Shown here: positions 44,423 to 55,209 of the stretch, one piece after another
How the letters are laid out: each line of letters begins with the position of its first letter
Numbering within the stretch: position 1 is the stretch's first letter
Origin: Linnemannia elongata
Lineage: Eukaryota; Mortierellomycota; Mortierellomycetes; Mortierellales; Mortierellaceae
Length of the DNA: 64,000 nt
Direction: 5' to 3'
NCBI GenBank assembly: GCA_036320915.1
Contig: JAXBDG010000005.1
Coordinates: 2,486,001-2,550,000, forward strand
The notes under the pieces: model-generated
Database searches by the model: none
What the model saw: only the letters and a program-made list of their open reading frames with translations
What the model was told of the DNA's origin: nothing
Made by a program: the position numbers and the translations under genes

Positions 44423-45056
44423 CTTTTGGGAGGGAGGCTTGAGATAGTAAGGTAGTGAACTTTGGTAAGCTTGGATTGCTCTTGTCGATGACTGTGTTGA
44501 TGAGTATTTTGGGCACCAACCTGGATATTTTTGCCTCTTAAATACATCGATTTTGACGCCCTTGTTTGTCTAGAACACAAGCAAAAAGGAAAAGAAAAAG
44601 ACTCGCGTCCAATTGGAATGTGGCCCAAACGCAATTGGTTCTATGGTTCCACGGCGCATGTCTCTGGCCAGTAGGAAAATTGCCGCGACAAAATTAAGCT
44701 TGGGTATCACCTGGCGCCAGTCTTCACGTATGGGTTACTCTGACATAAAACATGTGGCGTCCACTCAATAATGGCGAGCGGACCATGGTAAAGGTGGCCA
44801 TTGGACACTCCAAGAATAAACACCCACCCGATCCCCTTGCCTATTCATGCCTCAGATCTCGTTCGATCCAACAGCTGAGGCCTAGGTCTGTCTCTTTCTT
44901 CTGCAAGTCTATAATCATATCCTCCACGCAACCATCACTAACAGCTTGATTCTCCATGTTCCTCATTGGTCGTACTACTTGCAGTTGGTGTGTTTTGAGA
45001 CAACTACTCCTAAACTACTATTTTCTAGCAACCATCGAGTGCTGTCGTCATAGCTA

Positions 45057-45236
45057 TTAGATCTTTGCAGGCCTCTTTCTCGTTAATATTGAAGTAAGAT
45101 TTTGACTTTCATCCTTACTGGTATAAAGACTACAGCCGAGACCAACACTGTCGCTAACGTAGTAACACGCGGGCTCGGTCTGAATAGCAGGCAGGGTCGA
45201 CAACGATACCGCCAGTGTGATAACAATAGCAAGCAT
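45057..45236 (-). pseudogene. Degenerate secreted-protein relic H
   Basis: 59 aa from ATG 45236. Signal-like MLAIVITLAVSLSTLPAIQT, then ACYYVSDSVGLGCSLYTSKD. The segment aligns with family gene G (CSLYTSKDES against CGMCTSDET), but the second and fourth cysteines are lost and the last two are absent. Upstream in frame the codons read AGG GCC CGA, where gene G has ATG GCC CGT-like MAR, so the original start may also be lost. It could still encode a shortened secreted peptide. Confidence 0.4.
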
Positions 45237-45548
45237 CACGAAAAGAGCGCTTGTTCGGGCCCTTTTGGTCTTATTAAAGTGGTTCTAATAAAGTCAAGGA
45301 TTGACATAGTGGGTTGGCTTGACTTGGCGTGGCTATAAAGAAAATCAGTTGCAGTCTCTTGCTTATTCCTTTCTGTCTCAAATTCCTTTGCAAATGCGAT
45401 GCTACCTAGTTATCGAAAACGACATCAGGAACTTCTACACCGCGATAAGGACACAGTGTCACTATGTGTAACTTAGTCAGAGAATGAGGACTTTTTACTT
45501 TTGTTAATAAAGCAGCCCTCATATGAACCTCGGATGTGTTAACGCCAT

Positions 45549-45785
45549 CATCTAGCAACCGATGGAAACAGGATGTCCATGTTTGGAGACGCACCAATGT
45601 CGAGCGACAAGATCACCAACGACATCTTTGCACCGGACCTTACGACCTGGACCTGGTCACAACCAACAATTGCAGCGGCTGCTGTCACTCTATCGCCTAT
45701 CCGTGATCACCAATGCACCGTAGTCGGCAACCAAGTCTTGTCCTTCCCTCCATGTAGCCAAACGCCAAGTTGCTCTCTTTTTTAG
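45549..45785 (+). pseudogene. Kelch-repeat protein fragment
   Basis: A forward frame reads DGNRMSMFGDAPMSSDKITN then DIFAPDLTTWTWSQP and RDHQCTVVGNQVLSF. This matches the pattern of one Kelch blade and the start of the next (FGG...L.NDIYVLDLTTWTW...R..H.C.V.G...). No flanking blades, start or signal are found, and the frame ends at 45785. It is a relic of a Kelch/galactose-oxidase-type gene; such genes are numerous in fungi of this kind. Confidence 0.5.
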
Positions 45786-46242
45786 ACAGTTCGTTAACAT
45801 CTAGCCCTCGCATACTAGGACTGAAATAAAAAATTAAGAGAGAGGGATCAAGAGAACACCGAAATAGTGTCCCCCAGCCTTCGCCTTCTAGGATTTCTCA
45901 CTGACGAGAGGAGCCAGGTTGTCGTATATGAGCACTCCAAAGTCGAGGGTAGACACGAGGCGTACAATTACAGTAACTATTCTATATGCATAAAAAAGTC
46001 CCTGGATGCCACAGTGCAACTGTCATAGCAAAGGTTCCAAAGTGCTGCCATGTCGCGTTTCGGTTTTGTTAGTCCATAAGCTCAGCGTAGACATCCAACA
46101 AAGTCCTTCTTTTCTGCCTGTGTGAAGTAAAAAAAAGTGATCATAATTGCCGATCCTTTAATGCCTTCGAATTAAACTATTATACAAATGGTGTCCGCGT
46201 CATTCCTGAGAGAGAAAAGGTTGATGGGGTCGATTAATGAAA

Positions 46243-47351
46243 TTAGGCCTTTCGTTTGCGAGTCGAAGATCCGACACTTGGGACCTTGGCCTCCTCAACT
46301 TTCTCTTCTTCCTCCTCTTCCTCTTCTTCGTCCTCCTCCTCATCCTCGTCCTCGTTTTCGCCTTCTGATGACTCGTAGTCAGACATATCATCCCTATCAG
46401 TTGCAAACGGTAGAAGATATATTAGTATGAGAGTTCAACACTTTGCCACTTCAATCGCATACGGCACATGTCGCTATTGAAACAAAAAAGAGTCACTTAC
46501 CACATGCCCAAGGACTTGACGGTCTTCTTCTTGACAACAACATCATCATCAATATCCTGCTTTTTGGCCTTCCCTTTGCCCTTCGAATCCGATCCCGACG
46601 ACGATGCTGATGAAGCTCCAGTAGGTGATGTCGATCCAGCCTTCAGACTCTCCTTGATAGCTGCCGCAACGGCACTCTTGACCTCTTCAACCTGCTCCTC
46701 GGATTCGTCAAAGAACTTTGCATCCTCAAACCGGTGTTTCCGTGCAGGACGATCTGCTAACTCCAGTTTCTCCTCAATCTTGCGCTTCAGTTCTTCCTTT
46801 CTGGCCCTTTTCCTCTCTGGCTCTCCACGAACATATTCCGCCATCCTACAAAAAAAGGTCATTGAAAAAGAAAGATAACAGTTATTAATTTGACATGGGT
46901 GCTTTGCAAATAATAAGCTCCTTCTGCAACCCCCCCCCCCCCAATGGGTGGATTACTAATACAACACTTACTTCTTGGCCTCGTTAACAGTCTTGATACG
47001 TCGCCCACTCAGATCCCGACAGGCCTCAGTATTAGTCGTCTTTTGAGAATTCATCCTGCCTCCCTGAGCACGCAACATGCTTCCGAAGCCTCCCTTGCCT
47101 CCCGCCATCCGCATCGACAGCGTAAAATACTTCAGCTCGGCATCCTCAAACAACAGCACCTGGTCCACATCCTCCTGCTCAGAAGAAGAGCTGAGGGGCA
47201 GTCCACCAGCGGTCTGGATACGTTGTTCATCAACAGGGATCTGGTAGAGGTCGCAAAGCTGCTGCTTGAGGTCGTGCAGACGAGGGGTGGAGTCCTCGGG
47301 GAAGGTGATGGCCACAGAGTTGGACCCAAAGATAGACACAATCGCTTCCAT
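46243..47351 (-). CDS. SDE2: SDE2, ubiquitin-fold-processed spliceosome/genome-stability factor
   Basis: SDE2 is made as a ubiquitin-like fusion. Cleavage after a Gly-Gly frees a C-terminal part that, in fission yeast, joins the spliceosome and helps excise selected introns. Exons on the minus strand are 47351-46972, 46845-46501 and 46393-46243 (introns 126 and 107 bp, phase 2 both), giving 291 aa. The ubiquitin fold spans residues 1-85 and ends in AGG, directly followed by [13 protein letters not shown], the conserved cleavage site (after G85, leaving K86). Next come the family block [20 protein letters not shown] and a charged helix ([20 protein letters not shown]). A Ser-rich linker follows, then a Glu/Asp-rich tail and a terminal basic RKRKA. 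GGTT repeats lie in the 5' leader (47370-47420). Confidence 0.95.
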
Positions 47352-47794
47352 CGTTGCGTTTTGGCTTTGTCGGTTGGTTGGCTGGTTGGTTGGTTGGTTG
47401 GTAGGTTGGTAGGTTTGTTGTTGTTGAGTTGTTTTGGAGGTTGAGGTTGCCGTCGGGTTGAAGTGAACTGCTGCTTATGAAGGGTGTTTCCTTGATTCCT
47501 GAAGTTTCTGATTCCTGCTGGTCGAGTGTTAACTTGAGGGGGTTGTGGGTGATGGACAAGAGAGGAGAGGTCGATACAGTCGGTGGTCAAAGGGGGCGCT
47601 GAGAAAAAATAGACTTGGCTACAGAGCATGAAATGCTAAGCCACGCCTCAGCACCTGATCAAAATGCAACCTTCATTAATGGCTGTGAGAGCAGTATGGT
47701 CTGCGTTTGATAGTGGATAAGTTTAATGGAGTTTGTTTGCAAGATAAAAGAAAAAAAAAAGCTACAAATAGAGACAGAGAAGTGAAAAAGAGAC
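47352..47794. other. Spacer between calnexin 3' end and SDE2 start
   Basis: Holds the GGTT microsatellite (47370-47420) in the SDE2 leader and an A-run near 47748-47760 just beyond the calnexin stop. No other gene is seen. Confidence 0.5.
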
Positions 47795-49895
47795 TTATTC
47801 GTCAGTCTCCTCTACAACGGTGGTGCGCTTGCGAAGGGCAGCTTCGTCCTTGGAACCGCTCTTGCCCTCGGCCTTGGGCTTGACCTCGTTGTCTTCATCG
47901 TCAGCAGTCACCTCATCAGTCTTCTTGGCCTTAGATGCAGCACGGGGAGTGCCGGCGCGGGGCGCTGCCGTCAAGAGACCGACCAAGATCAAGCCCAATC
48001 CAAGAGTGACTCCAATGATCGCTGCCAACACTGCCGAAACCATGGGCCTGCTGTGGATGGCGTTCATGGGGTCCTCACGCGCCAATTCGATAAACTCGCG
48101 CAAGTGACCGACAAGGAAGCCAACGGGGTCCTCCTTAAATGAGGGGAGTCCCTCAAGGCTCTTGGGCTTGGGGTTGGCGAGCTCCTCCTGCTTCTTTTCG
48201 GCGGCGTGCTTGATCTCCCAGCTCTCAGCGGCCAAGGCCTCGGCGTCGGCAACAGAGTGGCCAATGTAGATGTTGTCAAAGAGGATATCCTTCTGCATTG
48301 TCCAGATTTCGAAACCGACAGCGCCAATCTTCTCGAAGTTTGAGGGATGCAAATCCTCAAAGAATGCAGGGTTGGCAATCTTGCGAGGAGCCCAGACTCC
48401 CTTGTACTCGGGGTTGTCAATCAAAGGAGCAGACCACTTGCCCTTGTAGGCGGGGTTTGAGATGTAAGGGCGGACCCACTTGCCACAGCCATTGCTCTCA
48501 CACTTGGGGTTAGGAACTGAAACGGGAACCCAGTCGCCATCCTCCTCATCATCCCAGTCCTCGGGCTTGACGGCATCAGGGTCGGGGATCTCTGCCAACT
48601 CGTCCTCGAGCCAGTCGCTAGGCTTAACAGCCTTCTCGTCGAGAATACGAGCTGGTGCATCCTCGTCCCAGTCGGCGGGCTTGGTAGCCTTGGGGTCTGG
48701 GATCTGGGCAGTCTCGACCCAGTCGGCGGGCTTGCTGTCGGTGGGGTCGTCGATCTCCTTTGGTGGGTTGACTGGGGGCTGGAAGTCCTCCAAGAGCGAT
48801 CCAGAAGAAGCACTCTCTCCGTTGATCTTGATCTCGTAAGTCTGATCAGGCCTATTTTAACAATTAGATACGCGTGTCGCGTTAACAATTGATTTCACCT
48901 TCTTGATAACAGCTACAAACCTGCCGAATGTTAATTCAGATAGTACTTACTTGACGATCAATGTGTAGAGGTTGGTGAGGGAGCCCAACTTGGCCAAGGG
49001 AGCAGACTGAAGGTGCTTCTCCTCGTACACTCCAGTGATAGGGTTCTTGTGACGGAAGATGAAGTGGACCTTGTTGGTGCCTCCACACTTGTCGGGTCCA
49101 AACATGATGGTGTAAGGCGTGTCGTTGGAGAACTCCTTAAACTTGATGCCCTCAGGAGAATCCGTCAAGAGCTTCATGTAGGCACCGCCGCACTCCAATC
49201 CAGTCTGAGCCTTGACCTCATATCTATGGAGATATATGAATTAATATAACGCGCGATGAGTCGGTTGGGCGCGCTATTGTTACAAGGTTTACGGTATTGG
49301 TCAGCTAGCCTGTTGATGAGAATAAGACTTACTGGACGACAAGGGTCTTGTCCTTGTTGTCGACGACCTCGGGCAAGGAGGCAGAGATGGCGTGATGGGC
49401 AGCGGGGCTCTTGGCGACCAAACCCTTGTCACCCTTCATGCCAGGGTAGACAGTAGGCTCCTCGACGTTCCACTGACCAACATAGCTAAAGACCTCGCCC
49501 TCGGCAGTGGTCTCCTTGGTGGCCTCACTGGCGGTCCAGCGTGCGGTCCAGTTGTCAGCAAACTGCTCCAAGAAGGGGGCCTTGATTGAGGTGGCCTATC
49601 GTTCATTCACGTAATATAACAAATAGAAGTGTTGATATTTTATATTTTACGCGTCAGTTGAAGGCAGGGTTGAGTGAATGAAAACCATGACTATTCTCGT
49701 TGATACTTCACATTCGCATTTGGTGTTGCTTATTACCTTGAAGTCCTGGAGTTCAGGGGCGTTGGCTGAGTATTCTTCGTCGCCGGGGATGTTGAACTTT
49801 TGCTGGGCATGGTCGTGTCCTTCATGAGCGTTGACGATGCTCACGGCCGAGGACAATGCCAGGAGAGTGACGAGGCCCAAGGAGATGCGAGTCAT
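47795..49895 (-). CDS. CNX1: Calnexin, ER lectin chaperone
   Basis: Membrane-bound ER chaperone that holds monoglucosylated glycoproteins during folding. Exons on the minus strand are 49895-49737, 49595-49333, 49223-48951 and 48851-47795 (introns 141, 109 and 99 bp), giving 583 aa. A signal peptide ([20 protein letters not shown]) is followed by the globular lectin domain, containing [20 protein letters not shown] and [20 protein letters not shown]. The P-domain has four KPADW-type repeats and then the second-type repeats [27 protein letters not shown] and IANPAFF. A transmembrane helix ([20 protein letters not shown]) precedes an acidic/basic cytosolic tail ending ETDE. The length matches fungal calnexins. 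A UPR-like element lies about 200 bp upstream. Confidence 0.96.
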
Positions 49896-50088
49896 TTGTG
49901 ATTAAGTGCGGTTGTGTGGGTGAAGGAAAGGAGCGGATTTGAGTAAAGAGTGAAAGAAAGAACTGAAAGAAAAGAAAGAAAAGGAAGAATGGAAGGAGGA
50001 GGAAGGAAGTTGATCAAAGGGGGCAAGTGTGGGTAGAGAAGGGTGTGTGTCGTTATTTTATTTGAACGGGCTGAAACGGCCCAGTCGC

Positions 50089-50097
50089 TGACGTGTC
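50089..50097 (-). promoter_or_regulatory. Candidate unfolded-protein-response element upstream of calnexin
   Basis: TGACGTGTC on the plus strand (GACACGTCA on the calnexin strand), about 200 bp upstream of the calnexin ATG, inside the 400 bp divergent promoter shared with the ZUP1 gene. The XBP1/Hac1 UPRE consensus is TGACGTGG/A, so eight of nine bases fit. A CCAAT box lies at 50123-50127. ER chaperone genes are standard UPR targets, which makes the site plausible but unproven. Confidence 0.4.
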
Positions 50098-50295
50098 AAA
50101 GGCTCGATTTGTGTCAATGCAGCCAATAGGGACACAGAATGAGACTTGAACCATGGCTCTCTTTCAATCATTGAATATTCTCCGCCACCAAAATAACAAT
50201 ACCACAATACTAAAATAACTTTTCTATTGCTATTGCCTTCTCCCACTCACAGCAAAACGGAGCACAGCCAACAAAGGAAGGCAGCGCCAAACCCA

Positions 50296-52185
50296 ATGGC
50301 AGACAGCAACAGCAAGACAACAACACCAGACAGCATCGACATCCACTCCTGTCCAATCTGCCACGACCCATTCCATGGCGACCACGCTGCATTCGAAAAC
50401 CACGTCAACTCCCACTTTGCAGACGAGGAACAATCAGAACAGGAACACCTGCCTCCGCTTCCACCTCTAGACCAGACTCCTGTCTTGCTCATACACCCCC
50501 ACCAATTCGAGGTAGAGACTGCACAACCTGGTCACAGAGACCCCTTTGATATACCAGATCATGCAAACACTGCCCCATCAATACATGATACTGAGGATGA
50601 CTTCAAGATCCCCTGCGAAGCACAGGATTGCAACATGATGGGTATGATACTCCTACTTACTGCGCTCTGACTTTTTTGCTGCTATCGAGCACTGCTCTGA
50701 CAACGTTCTTTCTCTATTGCAATCATATTAGTGCACATCAGGGATATGGCAGAGCACATGGATATGCACTTTGCTGAACAGATCCAAGGCGATCGCAACC
50801 CCAAGGTAATTAATTATTTAGGTGATCCAGCGATCAATTACAAGCTCTGAGGATGGCTCGCGTGCTGACAAGAAGTGATCTTATTGACTTATCTTTAGCG
50901 CGTGTACAATCCAGAAGACAGCCTCTCCAGCAAACGAATCAAAACTAACGCAACAGATACCCTGACACCCAATCCAGAACCAGCCAAGAAAGAGAACAGA
51001 ACAGGACAAACAACCATGGATGGATTCCTGACCCATTCCCCTCGCGAGCCCAGAACACCATCAAGTGGACCCTCATCGCCAACACAGAGCCGATTGTCCT
51101 TTGTACAGGAGCCTACTTCTCCGTCTACTACGGGCATTACCGGACTGATCGACAAAACTAGGATCTTGCTGGAAACCTCGCTCGCCCAGGGAGTCACAGA
51201 ACGGGCCTATCTAGCCGATCCTTCGGTGATGTTTTTCCAGAGCGACAAGACAGATCGAGGATGGGGATGCGGCTACAGGAATATTCAGATGTTACTTTCT
51301 TACGTTGTCGGTCAAACGGACGCCACAGCAAGCACAAGCGCCAGCTCTGCCGCCATGACCTCGTCTAATATCCCAACGATCCCGGAACTGCAGCGTCAAT
51401 TGGAGTACGCATGGACGAATGGATTCGACGCGCAGGGAGCAGCACAGTTGAACCACAAGGTCGAGGGCACCAGGAAATGGATCGGGACTACCGAGGCATG
51501 GTCCGTATTGTGTTCTCTTGGAGTCCGCTGCAGCATCCTCGACTTTCATATGCCAAGTGGACCTAATGGAACACACCCTGCAATGTTTGCGGCCGTCTAC
51601 GAATACTTTTGCTCGCCGAATTGGTCACCCTTGTCTGCACCAGTGTCTCTCCAGGTTGACAACTCGCGACGGAATGGGAACGAAGGTCAAGGACAAGGGC
51701 AAATCATTCAGACAGCCAAGCCACCACTCTACATGCAGCATCAGGGTCACTCTCGTACCATAGTTGGGATTGAGATCTTGAAGGAGGATCTAGGGATGAA
51801 TCTACTAGTGTTTGATCCTGGTCGTTGGCTCCACAATGCTATCCCTACACTCAGACGAGACGCCATTTCACTCTCACATTCGTCGGGATCCAAGGCAGTG
51901 GTGGCAGGAGACAAGAAGTTGGATGCACAGTACTTGCTCAAGGCATTTCGACTACAAGTGGGGTCGGGTATTGCCAAGGCCCAGTACCAGCTGCTTGGGA
52001 TATCTGGGCTCTACAATGAAGAATTTCATGACGGTGGTAGTGCTGCTGGTACTAGTTGGTCCAGTCATCGATCGTTGTCCTCACCGTCGTTGCAGTTGCT
52101 TACAAGGTATCCGTCAATGTCTGTGGGATGGACTGAGGATGAGTATGAGAGCAGCAAGTCTGTCACTAGCACACGAGTCCCGTAA
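50296..52185 (+). CDS. ZUP1: ZUP1/ZUFSP (Mug105)-type deubiquitinase, peptidase family C78
   Basis: Cysteine protease cleaving ubiquitin chains; the animal member is specific for long K63 chains and acts in genome stability. Exons are 50296-50641, 50732-50805 and 50899-52185 (introns 90 and 93 bp), giving 568 aa. N-terminal zinc fingers: C19, C22, H36, H40 (CPIC...H-x3-H) and a second CEAQDC...H-x3-H module split by intron 1. After a Ser/Pro linker comes the C78 domain: RGWGCGYRNIQM with catalytic Cys264, GHSRTIVGIE with His424 and LLVFDPG with Asp446, all present. The C-terminal YQLLGISGLYNEEF is typical. It is shorter than human ZUP1 and lacks an obvious MIU helix. It is transcribed divergently from calnexin. 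Confidence 0.93.
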
Positions 52186-52657
52186 AAATAATAAATAGCA
52201 AGGTAATCTTTGCGCAGAGATGACTCGCTATCTATGTGGCTATCATATGCCGTATCATATCATCATGATAACTCAGCTGTTGCTTTGCCCTCTTACCGAT
52301 CTCAGAGACATTCAATTTTTCAGTCTCAGCACGCGTGGGTTGAATGAGTCGAAGGTAAAAGACAAGGATGCATAAAAAGAGTTTTCACTTTTGGCTACTT
52401 TCAATTCTACATTCCTCTTTCTCATTCGTCTTTCTCATTACTCATTCTTCTTTCTTTCTCTCTTCTTTTTTCATTCCATCCCCATCTCTTCCTCCCTCCC
52501 TCTTGTCCACCCAATAATTCATTCCTTGTCCCTCTTCTCCTTCCCACCAACACGCACAGACACCTCTTCAGTTTCTTTGTGTCACATCAAGTAAACTCAA
52601 TTTTTCTGACTCTTTCTATTTCTACGCCTCAACTGCACCCAACATTATTATACTATA
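52186..52657. other. CT-rich promoter/leader of thioesterase gene
   Basis: Pyrimidine-rich tract (52400-52540) and AT-rich start context. Probably holds the ZUP1 3' end and the thioesterase promoter. No gene is seen. Confidence 0.5.
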
Positions 52658-55209
52658 ATGCAGCGCATCACATCTTCCACCTCCTCTCAGTCACTACTCT
52701 ATCGAGCATCCCGCTTCTCATGCGTCAACGCTAAGAGACACCTAAACACAGAGAAACCGCTTTACTTTTCAGTCTCAAAGTCATGCGCCAAGGAGCCTGC
52801 CACGCCAAAGGACCAGATCCTCTCCAAGCATCTGGCTGCCGACAAGAGGGGGAGTGAGCTTCTTGACAAATTGAGTGCTTCTAACAAGGCTGGGTCTACC
52901 GTGATAACCACTAATGGTAAGAATGAAGTCTACTTGGTTGGGCGTTTGATCACTTTGACAATCTGATAATGCATGCAGCAGAAGCAGAGCGTTGGGTGTG
53001 AGACTGCTTTTTCGTTGTGGGTGATTTTTTTTTTATGCGGGTGAGAACGGGAGGGAATCAACAAGGACATCGAGAACCAGCTTTTGGGCGGAGTCAATTC
53101 ATTGCACTCAGTGTGCATGTGTATCGATGTGTCGACGACTTTATTATCTTTCTGTATCTGTGTATCTGTATATCTGGTATCTGTGTAAGAGTGCGTTTGG
53201 GCTGTTCTGCTGGGTTTGGTATTGTTGTTGTTTATGCATTCTCTATCAATGGCCGTTTGATTCTCAGTTTGCCGGCACACACTAGCAGGGGCTTCTTGGC
53301 TGGCTGTCAGTTGCCACGTTGTCTCTTACCCCTTGATTCCCCTGATGATGACGCATTTTTCATATCGTCGCTTTGCGTCCTTGTTGGCCCTGTCGTGCGG
53401 TGCTTCAAATAATATAACCGAAGCGCCCCAATGTTTTGAGTGATCTTGGATGATGGATGATCCATATAAGGAAGATTCGCCTATCTATCAGTACCCTCAT
53501 TCTCGGTAACCACACTCAATCTTAACGCCACCAAAAACATCAATTGAAAATAGGCACGTCGACGTCGACATTCATCTCACCCGTGTCGGCAGCCGCAGCA
53601 GCAGAGGCCAACAACCCTCGCAATAAGGTCTTCACCGTCCGCCCCATCACCTCCTGGATCGACAAACTCGCCCAACGCCACGGCTCACCTACCTCAACCG
53701 TTTCCCAGGGAAATGCAGACCACAACAAGAAGTACTCCAAGCGCGAACTCGTTCTTAAGACCATGCAGCAATCTTACACCGAGATTATCCTTCCCTTTGC
53801 GACCGATAAGGCTCTTTTGGAGGAGTACATCAACTATGGAGGCACCGTCAGGCATGGAAAGATCATGGAAGATTTGGATGCACTGGCGGGAGCCATTTCT
53901 TACAAGCACTGCGACGACGGCAAGCTTGAGAGCTCGCCGCTGACAATTGTCACTGCCTCAGTCGATCGTATCGATTTCTTGAAGCCCTTTGGCGTCAGTG
54001 ACTTGCGTCTCTCTGGACATGTCACTTATGTCGGATATAGTTCCATGGAAGGTAAGAAACTTGGATCTCTCATTTCTTTTCTTTTTTTTTTTTTTTTGTT
54101 GGCAATACAATCGAGGACATGAAGAATAAATGTACTCACCACCACTGGTTTATTTGATATTAGTGTTCATGAAGATGGAGGAGATCAACAAGGACAAGTC
54201 TGGTGAGCACGGAGATACCATTTTGGTGGCACGATTCACCATGGTCGCTCGAGATGCCCTGACAGGCAAGGCTGCCCAGGTCAACCCATTGCTCCTCCAG
54301 AACGATGCCGAAAAGAAGCTCTTCCAAATGGGAGAAGGTAATGCGATATGTTTTTGGTTTTTAACACACGAATGCCTTGCTATCAAACCTCTTGTCAAGA
54401 CACAGTATTGACCATTGCTTAATCTATCCTTCAAATTTAACACAATAGATCATAAGGCGAGAAAGCGCCAGGCGGCGGATACGGCGTTGACAAAGCGGCC
54501 TCCAACTCAAGACGAGCGTTTCTTGATCCACGATTTGTACCTGGAGTACTCAAAGTACGACAACCCTCAGCTCAAGGTTAAGAAGCCTGATGATGTCGAG
54601 TGGATGGCTGATACCAAGATGAGCGCCATTCAGATCATGCAGCCTCAAGACCGCAACATTCACGACAAGGTACGCCTCACTTTTTTTCTCTGTACCGCCA
54701 TGTAATACACGAATGGGCTCTTTTCATGGCGCACTTTTCTAACCCTTTCTTTCATTTCCATTCTAAAATAGATCTTTGGTGGCTACTTGATGCGCTTGGC
54801 CTACGAACTAGCATTCTGCAACGCCTCAGTGTTCATCAAATACCGACCCACCTTCCTCGCCCTCGACGAGATCTCCTTCCGCAAACCCGTTTCCATCGGT
54901 ACATTCCTTGCCCTCGACTCCCAGATCGTCTTTGCTGAAGGTGGAGACCACCATTCGTTCCAGGTCATGGTCAAGGCTGATGTGCTCGATGTCCGGAACG
55001 GAACCCGAGAGACGACGAATCATTTCTGGTTCACGTTTACGGATCCCCAGCGGAGTCAGGAGGAAGGTGGCGATGCTCCCAAGGGGTATGTGACGCCCAA
55101 GGTCATGCCTAGGACGTACGCCGAGTCGATGTTGTACTTGGAGGGTAAGAGAAGGAGGATGGAGGGCTCCAAGTTGGCTCAGCTCAACCGCAAGAACTTG
55201 GGTCTTTGA
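52658..55209 (+). CDS. ACOT9-like mitochondrial acyl-CoA thioesterase (double hot-dog)
   Basis: Hydrolyses acyl-CoA to fatty acid and CoA, probably in the mitochondrial matrix. Exons are 52658-52916, 53554-54051, 54164-54337, 54449-54669 and 54772-55209, all GT-AG, giving 529 aa. Intron 1 (637 bp) separates the Arg/Ser-rich presequence exon from the enzyme; the others are 102-112 bp. The first hot-dog contains GTVRHGKIMEDLDALAGAIS and FLKPFGVSDLRLSGHVTYVG. The second contains DKIFGGYLMRLAYELAF, RPTFLALDEISFRKPVSIG and NHFWFTFTD, the fold signature of this family. The length is near that of human ACOT9 relatives. The start is the ATG after a CT-rich leader and gives a good presequence. Confidence 0.93.
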
